From positions 62,990,015 to 63,054,014 of the forward strand of contig NC_057823.1 in assembly GCF_910594005.1 (NCBI RefSeq): a DNA stretch of 64,000 nt, given 5' to 3'. The position numbers and the translations under genes were made by a program. Every line of letters begins with the position of its first letter. The first letter of the stretch is position 1. Below the pieces are notes generated by a model. That model had not been told where the DNA came from. It saw only the letters and a list, made by a program, of their open reading frames with translations, and searched no databases. Below, piece by piece: positions 56,220 through 64,000 of the stretch. The stretch is from Cervus elaphus (lineage: Eukaryota > Chordata > Mammalia > Artiodactyla > Cervidae).

Positions 56220-57639
56220 GCTTCTGGCTTGAGCAACCAGAAAAAAACAGAAAAGACAATCCCTTCCTGTGGCTTCTGCTAAATGGGTGAATGAGGGGCA
56301 GTGGACTTGGAGGTTTCCTATTTCTTCAGGTCTGCCTTCAATACCCCTCATTCTGAGCTCATTGCTCAAGAAATGTTTTCCTGGACATGAGGACTCCCCA
56401 CTCCTCATTACCCACGTATGAAGGAGGGTCACTGAGCCCTGCGCTCCAGGCACTTGAGCTCTGTGCCCATCAGTATAGTGACCTCCTGGCAGCAGGGACC
56501 ACCAGGTTGAACAGGCCTGGATTGGAAGTCCAGTGGGTCAAAACCCTCATGCTCAGCAGCCCCAGGATCACATGTGAGTGCCCACTGCCCTCCAGGAGAC
56601 ACGGCCCCAGCACGCTCCGTGTGGGCTGGGCAAGCCTCGCCAGGCTGGAGAGGCAGTGCACATATGCACGCAGACATGCCACCTCCTTCCATCAGAAAAT
56701 CACAGCAGGATCAGTCCAGCCAGTTGACTCACACTGGTTAAGAGCAAATCACCGAGCTCCGTGCTGCTGCGAGGAGGCTGAAGAGTCTGAGGCCAAATGT
56801 CACTCCTCTGGATCCCACACTGTCAAGGATGGAAAACACTGACCCAAAAGGCAGTGAGGAGCCCAGGCCGGCGCCAGCAGGCCCTGCATGAGTGTGACTA
56901 TGCCCCATGCAGGCAGAGGGCTTCAGGCCAACAGGTTAGCCTCCCTACCTTCCTCTTGCTATTGTTAGGGTGTCAGGAGTGAGCAGATAATGCGTCTGAA
57001 ACACTAGCGAGTACCTGGCACAGAGTAAGTTTCCCATGAAATACAAAGGCTATTTTATTGTCCATCTTATGAAATAACGAGCATCGAGGCAACCACCTCT
57101 CACTTGCCTGGAAACCTTCCTACCTAAAAGAACCCAGCCAAGAACTTGTTGGAAGCTCCCCTTCTAAAAACGCCTCTGAGCTGTCACCAGTAAAGAGTAG
57201 CAAGTTTGTGCTCTGAAGCTCATGGACCTTCACATCAGTAAACTGATGATAGAAGCAGGAGTGATGAGCAGGTGATGGGCGTGCTGATCACTTGGAGAAG
57301 GGAAAGCTTTCTGGAAGCCCAAGGATGCCAAGCCAACGCGGGTAGAGGGTCTGGGTTGGGAAGGAGAGGGGAGGCTCAGGTTCGAGCCAGGTCTCTAGAG
57401 GTCATGATTGCCCCTTTAACTCATTGACTGCTGTGGGGTAACTGTGGGGTGACAAGATGAAGGGGCTTCTTCAGGAAGCTGATTCTGGGGGCTGATGTGG
57501 GTTGCAGCAAGGGGTACCTACTGGTAAGGAGGCCAGTCGGGGCATGTTGGAACCTAGACAGGACTGAATGCCAGGATCCATCCATGATGCAAAATTCCAG
57601 ACAGGGAAATCACCATGTACATGGTAAATCCCCCCTCAC
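56220..57639. other. Single-copy DNA
   Basis: No repeat or exon with support. Frames at 56387-56842 and 56429-56692 overlap on opposite strands and carry no motif. Confidence 0.5.
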
Positions 57640-57790
57640 ATCCTTTATATCACATGACTTTCATGATTCATATTCCCTCCTACTTTACAGAGGAGGGAAA
57701 CCGTGTCCTTAGCAATGGGACCTCACACAGCTGTTAATGGCAGGGCGAGGCCAGGAACCTAGGGCTCCAGCTCCTGCATCAATGCTCCTC
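57640..57790 (-). mobile_element. MIR SINE remnant
   Basis: ctactttacagaggagggaa and cacacagctgttaatggcag match antisense MIR. Confidence 0.75.
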
Positions 57791-57904
57791 CTTTATGGAA
57801 GCTTTGGGGTTGCTCTGCCTGCCTGCTCTTATTACCTATAGAGATATTTAATAATAACACAGTGATGGACAGTCTTGGGACCAGGGTGCGGCAAGTGATG
57901 AATG

Positions 57905-58160
57905 AGCCCCTAGAAGGTAACAAGCATTGATTCTGGAGTCAGGAAATCCTGGTTGGAGGCCCAGCCCCATTATCTACCACCAGCGTGGCCTGGGGAAGCA
58001 TCTGAACCTCACTGAGTCTCACTTTCTCCCAACTGGGGAGAAGATGTCTGTAAAGGAGGCTCCTTCTCTTCCATGAGCCCTGGGAGGGTATGGGCTTGGC
58101 CCCTGTGCCCGGCATGGAGCTTGGGGCAGGGTAGAAATGCAGTCAATATCATCCTAATAA
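57905..58160 (+). mobile_element. MIR SINE
   Basis: tgattctggagtcaggaaat, ctggggaagcatctgaacct and cactgagtctcactttctc follow MIR order. Confidence 0.75.
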
Positions 58161-59084
58161 ATTGTTCACATTTACCATGGGCATTTTTTTCCTGTGTCAA
58201 GCATTACACTAATTACTCAACTAAATGGATGGTTAGATGGTTGGTAAGAAGAGATTAGACTCTAAGAAGAATGGTGTGGGGTGGGGGGTGAATACACGTA
58301 AGTGGGGAAAAGTGCAGACCAGGAGGAAGGGGCCCTGTCTGGAGGGAGCTGGAGAGGAGCTTACCAGCAAAGCATGCCAGCAAGCACAGAATCTGAAGAC
58401 GCAGGTTCAATTTCTCTCTCTGTCGTCATCTTGCTGTGTGACCTTGGTCAAGGACTGACCCTCTCTGGGCCTCTGTCTTTTTTCTCACAGAGGACAGATG
58501 GAAGGCACAAGGGAGCTGGGAGCCAAGCTCTCAGGGCGGGAGGCGCCCTCACCTGAGGTCTCCAGGCCTGTTGGGATCTGCCAGCCTGAAGGGGATTTCC
58601 TGGGGCCGGCCCAGTTTCCAGCCCAACTGACGTCTCCCCTGGATGGGTGCCCAGAACAGCTCTCTAGTGGAAAAGGCAGGCGGGCATTCTCCCAGCCCAC
58701 ACCTCAGCCCTCCCTCTGGGGTCTCCCCACCCTCAGCCCGACGTGGGGAAGTGGGGGATCCCTCCTGCTGAAAGAAGAAGGCACTGCCCCTTGGCTCAAG
58801 CTCCTGATTTGCTGTGTGACCTCAGGCAAGTCCCTGCCCCTTTCTGGGGGCCATGAGGAGGGTAAAGATTTCCAAGCTCTGTGGGGACTCTGACACTCTG
58901 GGATCCTTCTGGGGGCTGGGGGGCCTGAGAAAGAGGCTTGAGATGGGAGCTGGACCCCAGGGCCTTGCTTTTCTTGCTGCAGAGTGGACTGTGGAAGGAG
59001 GGCAGTGGGAGGCCCCCAGGTGGCTGTGAGAAGGGGCAAGGCGGGCCTGGGGTTTGGGAAACATATTTACTTTTAAGTGTCCGG
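58161..59084. other. Single-copy DNA with two MIR remnants
   Basis: Sense MIR cores at 58385-58480 (ttgctgtgtgaccttggtca) and 58780-58860 (ttgctgtgtgacctcaggca). A G-rich run lies at 58275-58290. No exon supported. Confidence 0.55.
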
Positions 59085-59300
59085 TGTCACCAGGGGTTTT
59101 TTCTTTGGGTTTTGAAATGCTCCAGAAGTCAGCGCTCTTCTTGTGCGTGTTTGCCGAGGAGAATATGGGCTGTATTTATTCATCCTTTAGCCCGAGCCCT
59201 TAAAAATATAGACGGCTAATGTCTTCAGTATGTATGAAATATCCCATATGCTCGGAAACAAAAGGGGCTCTGTTATTAAAGTTTCATTTCCACACGCCCC
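59085..59300. promoter_or_regulatory. Repeat-free island, candidate conserved element or promoter core
   Basis: A sharp AT-balanced island lies between GC-rich flanks. It holds gtatttattcatcctttag, a TATA/MEF2-like cttaaaaatatag (59199-59211), gaaatatcccatatgc (59236) and ctgttattaaagtttcattt (59271). Density of complex, non-repeat text is typical of conserved regulatory DNA. No comparison could be run. Confidence 0.4.
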
Positions 59301-59455
59301 CTCCCCTCCCTCCCGCCCGCCCCCCTGACACCCTGCCCTCCTCCCATCCCGCTCAGCCTGCTCGAGACAGAGCTGAGTGAGGAGGCAGGCGGGCAGCCGT
59401 GGCTGGAGCCTGGGCACAGCGGTCCCCAAGAGAGAGGGTGCGGATCCAGCTCCAG
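59300..59455 (+). promoter_or_regulatory. Possible promoter and non-coding first exon
   Basis: A C-rich, GC-box-like tract (59287-59350, cctcccgcccgcccccctga) is followed by ctcagcctgctcgagacaga and a GC-rich stretch ending ggatccagctccag at 59455, then gtgagg, a canonical 5' splice donor. The TATA-like text lies about 140 bp upstream of the likely start. This is an inference from layout; no coding sequence was recognised and a chance donor is possible. Confidence 0.3.
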
Positions 59456-61849
59456 GTGAGGTGGAGACCATGGAGGACGAGAGCAGGGTCTTCCTGGGGA
59501 GAGGGGCCTCTGGGGCCGCTGGGATGGCCAGTGGAGGGGTGGGGGCCAAGGTGGCCCCTCTTGTGGGCGCCTGTGGGGCCAGGGCCTGGCAGGGCCCTGA
59601 TGTCTGGGACGGAAATGCCCGCTCTGCTGCTAACTGAAACCACATGTGTCTCCCAGGCAGCGGGACAGAGAAGCCGCCAGGCCTGGGACTGGGGACTGGG
59701 GGGAGGAGAGATGCAGGCTGGCCCCCACTGTGTGCCCAGGGATGGCTGGGGGTAGGGAGGTTCGGGGTCATTTGCGTGTGTACAAGAGCGTGTGTGATGC
59801 ATGAGATGTGTGTGTGTTCACATTGCATGGGTGGGTGGGCAGTGTGTGTGTGTACGTAAGCATGTCTGCAGGTTGGTGGGGTGTCTGCTCTCAGGACCAA
59901 ATGAGTCTCCCCTGTGGCCTCCTGTGGCCTGAGCCCTAGGCAGACTCCTTCCTAACACTCAGCGCCTGGGACACTGTTGGCTGCCCCCTGGGATGGTCCT
60001 CAAGGGACGTCAGGAGACACCCTGGCCGAGCTGGTGGCGGTCCCTCTCTGCTGTCCTCTGGAGCCACGATCCTCCTTCCTTTTGTCTCCAGCCCAGCTCA
60101 GTCCCCTCACACCTGCACCACCTCTACCCATTTCCCAGAAAGAAAGGCTGAGGCATAGAGCAAAGGGCTGACAACAGTCTCTTCTCCCTCATCCGCCTTC
60201 ATTTTTTTTCAGAGTGCTTGTCTCCGGGAACTTGGCATCTTCACTGTAGCCCTGGGAAGTGAGGAAACCAAGCCAAGATAGGGGAGAGCTTGCCCATGGC
60301 ACCAGGAGGACAGAATGGGGCTGCCCCAACCCGCAGGGGTCAGGGGATGACTGAGACAAGGGTTCCTTGGAGAACAGCTGCACCCAGATTCTGTGACAAA
60401 TAGGGGCAACCCCTTGCCGGGGGCCCTGTGACCTGAGTTTTCTCTTCCAAAAGAGCAAGGCTTGGGGGGAGCTGGGCTCTGGGTTCTGGGGGTGACCCTG
60501 CCACTGCCTTGCTCTGGATGTTAGATGGGCTTCCCCCTAACTCTGGGCTTCAGTTTCCCCATCCCCCCAATAGCAAGTGTAGACCAAAGTAGTATTTCCT
60601 GGAGTGTGGTGTGCACAGCATTGGCCACTTGGAGATGGTGCCCTGGGGACCGCCAGTTTTCATTTTAACAAAGGTTGTGTGTTATTTATACCACCCCCCC
60701 CCCCACATTAGGGGAAAATATATAAAATCCAAACCAGGGAGTGGATTTAAAGAAAAATATAAACCACCCAAATGAATGAAGACTGAGGATTGCTAGGAGA
60801 TCCTTGGGGTCCTGTTCATTTTGGCAACAGGCTCTCTTTATGTTTCTACCATTTTCAATGTTCACGAGAGTGTGGGTTCTGGTTATCCAGGGTCTAAAAT
60901 GTGATCTGCCAAGTAGATCATTTTTTGGCCTCTACAAATTAGCAGCCCTGAAATTCTGTGATTGGAGTAAAAAGTTCAGTTGTTACCTTAAGGGGGGGTG
61001 AGGGGGCGGGGAGGAGAGAGTATGTGTGTGTGTCGTGTCGTGTTGTGTTGGGTGGGAAGGGACCACGAATGGAATTGGCAGATCTGGGAAAAAGATCAGC
61101 CCATCTGAGGTTGAGGCTGCGTGCCCAAGGTCAGAGGCAGGGAGTTGGGGAAAGAGATTGTTCCCTGACTGACATTTTCAAGTGCTTTGTCTGGCCTCAG
61201 CCTTGCATTGAATTGTCAGGATGGGTGGGCAGGCGAGGGGCCGCCCTAGCTTCAGCCTTTCCTGCCATTCAGCCCCAGCTCCCTGGCTATCTGGCTGCAT
61301 TTTATGTGCCAACCCAGGAGAGGCGCGCTGGGAGGGTGTGCGGGTGCGGGCAGCCCCTCCCATGGCAGGGCACCGTCACCTCTCCAGGCTGGGCTGGTTG
61401 GAGCTGGTATCACTGAGGATGTACTCCCTCATCTCCACCCCCAGCCCCCGGAAGGCTCCCTGTTGCTGCTATTGTTACTCATGACTGATGCCTCCTTTTC
61501 CATGGATTTTCACTGGTGATCTGTTTCATCACCAGCCCTCTAGGCTAGCACACACCGCCCTGATGTAGGAAGTTCACCTCCTCAGACTGCCTGTCTTGTC
61601 TCATCCTGCAGTGGGAGGAGGGCATCCAGGGGGCTCATGGAAGTGGATGGCATCCTTGTAGGGATGAATGCATGGCCCCTTCTTGGGGAGGCAGCAGGTG
61701 TGGAGGAAGGAGCCCAGAGCAAGTGCCCTGACTGTCCGGGGCCTTAGTGTTCCTACTGACCTCAAGAGGCTGAAATAATTTTCTAGTTCTGCCCTGGGAT
61801 GGACCAACATCCATCTACCTCTAGAGGGTTCTTGTTCCTCTGCATGCAC
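59456..61849. other. Single-copy GC-rich DNA
   Basis: It includes GT-rich text (59770-59870), a C run in cccccccccca text (60692-60705), a MIR-like trace (60520-60580, cttcagtttccccatc) and a gtcgtgtcgtgttgtgttgg run (61031-61050). Many overlapping frames, none with a family motif. Confidence 0.5.
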
Positions 61850-62080
61850 GCCTGCATGCATATGTACTCAGCCACTTCAGTAATGTCTGACTCTTTGCAA
61901 CCCCATGGACTACAGCCCACCAGGCTCCTCTGTCCATGGGATTTTTCTAGGCAAGGATACTGGAGTGGGTTACCATGCCCTCTTCCAGGGGATCTTCCCA
62001 ACCCAGGGACTGAAGCCACATCTCCTGTGTCTCCTGCAATGCAGGTGGATTCTTTACTGCTGAGCCACTGAAGAAGCCCC
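61850..62080 (-). mobile_element. Bov-tA SINE
   Basis: Reverse-complement copy from gcatatgtactcagccactt to gagccactgaagaagccc. The duplication cttgttcctct flanks it (about 61829-61839 and 62081-62091). Confidence 0.94.
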
Positions 62081-62091
62081 CTTGTTCCTCT

Positions 62092-62799
62092 ACAGAAGTG
62101 CTTTCCCAGGAAAGGTGGGGGATAAACCATGTGAGTTTGTGGAGGAGCTCCCTGAGCAAGGATGGACCACATGTAGTCATCCACACTCCTTGGGCCCAGG
62201 TTCCCTTGGGGGCTGAACTAGCTATCTCAAACCCTGGGGAAGCAGCTGGCGAGGATCATGGCCAAAGTTCCTGCTTGCAGACCTTATCACATTCTAAGTG
62301 ACTTTCAGTGGCCTTGAGAATGACCAGCAGCTACGCCCAAGACCAAGGGCAAACGGAAACCTGGACAGTTTTATGGGCATCGTTACAGAGAAATCAGCCT
62401 GGCCTGGGAGTGGGAGGTGGCCCTGATTAGCAGGGAGGACATGGGCTTAAAGAGCAACTTCTTCCTAAGGAAACATTCTCATCTGGAAAATGAAACTGTT
62501 CATATGACCACTGTGTGTTTAAACATATTCCCAATGGTGGACTCAGCCATGGATTCGGACAGAGGGAGAGGATTGTAGTTAAACTTGTAGCTTATCTACC
62601 CACAGGGATGCCGGAGAGCTCTACTTCCTTAGATTTCATCTTGTTTTTCCTGGGTTTGCCGCACATAGGGTATGAAGCGGTGACAAAGCAATTCACATAT
62701 AGCTGTCAAACCCAGATCTACTGATAATATTGACAGGAGGCAAAAGAAAGCTGCACTTTGCTCTTGGGTTAGGAAAAAAGAAAGGGATCAGGGGACCCT
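62092..62799. other. Single-copy DNA
   Basis: No repeat, exon or motif was recognised. Confidence 0.5.
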
Positions 62800-63215
62800 G
62801 AGCTCTTCTACCACAGCAGTGGGACGTTGCCAGGTCCCTGCACCTCTCTCAGCTTGACTTTCCTGATCTGTAAAATGGGATGTCATGAAGAGTCAGGAGG
62901 TGATGGTACAGAAGGCCTGGCACACACTGTATCTGGCACTCAATAAATAGCATCTCAAAGGTATCAGGTCTGAGGATAACTGCTGACTTAGGGAGGGCAT
63001 GGCATTGCCGCTTCATGGAGGGGAGGGGACACGGAGCGTGAGCAGTGATGAGGGACGGGCACGAGCTCCCCCAGGCCTGGTTCCCCGGCTCTGTATCTTC
63101 TAGCACCTTCCTTCACTCTCTGTAAAACTGGGCCAGGGATAACACCTACCAACCTTGTGGGACAGCTGTGGCGATTAAACAGGCCAACAGGTGCTCAGAG
63201 AACACTGCTCTAGCT
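62800..63215 (+). mobile_element. Two MIR-type remnants
   Basis: 62800-62965 (ctgatctgtaaaatgggatg, gcctggcacacactgtatct, actcaataaatagcatc) is sense MIR 3' half. 63095-63215 (ctctgtaaaactgggccagg, gtggcgattaaacag) is a second, shorter one. Confidence 0.75.
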
Positions 63216-63399
63216 GAGTAGGAACCTGGAGGCCTGAGGCCAGGTCCTGTGCTGACCCCAGGGACCAGGCCCCTCAAAATCTTTGCTTCAAGTTGTCCCA
63301 CTTATGCCCAGTCAGGGCCAAGGCGCCAGGAGTAGGAAGGCCAGAGGCCCCACAGCCCGGGGAGGGCATTCCCCAGACTGGTTTCAGAACCTGCCACAC

Positions 63400-63835
63400 A
63401 CACCACCCCCTGGAGCTCTGATCCATCCCCGGGCGGAGGGTGGGCAGCAGCAGGGCTCCTGTCCCCGCCAGCAGGGCTGTGGGGCGGCTTCCTACCTGAA
63501 GGGTCTCGAGAGAAAGGAGGAAACGGAAAAGTGAGGCTCCGAGAGGGAAAGGGGCCTGTGTGGGGTCCAAGTGGAGCCGAGGCAGGGACTGGAGGGGTGG
63601 AGGCGAGAGGGTGGGAAACCCTGCGGGGAGAGGGAGGTGGGGAGGCCCCGTGCCGACCCTGCCAGGGCCTCCTTCCAGCTCTGCTCCCTGGAAGCGGGAA
63701 CCGGTTGAAGGAGAACCGGAAAGGAGAGAAAGAAAGCAAACAGACTCAGAGAAAAGCCTGGAGCTCCGAGCGCTCGGGTTGTTTGGTCTGGCGGAGCCAC
63801 CTCCCGGGCCACTCCCAGCCGTTCTGCAGACAGAC
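63400..63835. promoter_or_regulatory. CpG-richer block near window end
   Basis: CpG dinucleotides are frequent here compared with flanks. A perfect 12-bp palindrome ccgagcgctcgg lies at about 63766-63777. The 198-codon - strand frame across it has no motif. It may be the edge of a CpG island, but not proven. Confidence 0.3.
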
Positions 63836-63865
63836 TCCAACAACCCCCGCCACACGGGGTGTGTG

Positions 63866-64000
63866 CACACTCATGCACAAACGCACACATACACAGATAC
63901 AGATATCCAGGCATATAGACATGCACATACACAGACATGTTTGTGTGTACAGACACACACACACACCCCCATACATACAGACACACACACACACACACAT
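63866..64000. repeat. (CA)n-rich microsatellite
   Basis: Imperfect acacatacacagacac text ends in perfect (CA)n running off the window. Confidence 0.95.

Noticed and set aside
63274..64000. Overlapping - strand frames at the window end
   Set aside because: Part translates a CA repeat; the rest lacks any motif.

Overview
The window is nuclear DNA of a ruminant (Pecora, most likely a bovid). This rests on BovB (RTE) LINE fragments, Bov-tA and Bov-A2 SINEs, CHR-type tRNA SINEs and ruminant-type L1 3' ends, all recognised by eye. No intact protein-coding gene could be supported. The longest open frames lie in GC-rich DNA or inside repeats and show no family signature.

Bases 1-27366 are a decayed tandem array. 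All units lie on the + strand. Each is the C-terminal part of L1 ORF2 plus a 3'UTR. Two unit types can be told apart. Type A has an extra block of about 240 bp near its head, a different 3'UTR, and an appended second short ORF2 tail (called gamma here). Type B has a shorter head and its own 3'UTR. They mostly alternate A-B, giving a two-unit higher-order repeat of about 3.5-3.8 kb. The same junction (3'UTR end, then an AT-rich spacer, then the next ORF2 head) recurs at most unit boundaries. That points to duplication of a pre-formed unit rather than independent LINE insertions. Later insertions sit in the array: an RPL17 retropseudogene, a BovB that itself carries a younger L1 with a perfect 13-bp target-site duplication, a U13 (SNORD13) snoRNA retrocopy, several SINEs, and a 1.5-1.9 kb antisense-L1-like segment (X) shared by only three neighbouring repeats.

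Bases 27369-27413 are a TA microsatellite at the array edge. It abuts a broken endogenous retrovirus on the - strand (27421 to about 30570), recognisable by direct LTR-like blocks and an integrase-core remnant, and interrupted by a Bov-tA and a BovB. Bases 30590-33000 are layered old L1 and CHR SINE copies.

Bases 33-64 kb are GC-richer, mostly single-copy DNA rich in old MIR and L2 remnants, as in an intron or gene-flanking region. A few non-repeat islands look like regulatory candidates (33490-33660, 37195-37345, 54470-54610, 59085-59300). One possible first exon with promoter (59300-59455) and one small exon-like segment (44474-44511) were seen, both tentative. The window ends in a CpG-richer block and a CA microsatellite. 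Family names are from memory of consensus sequences; coordinates of old repeats are approximate to about 10-30 bp.
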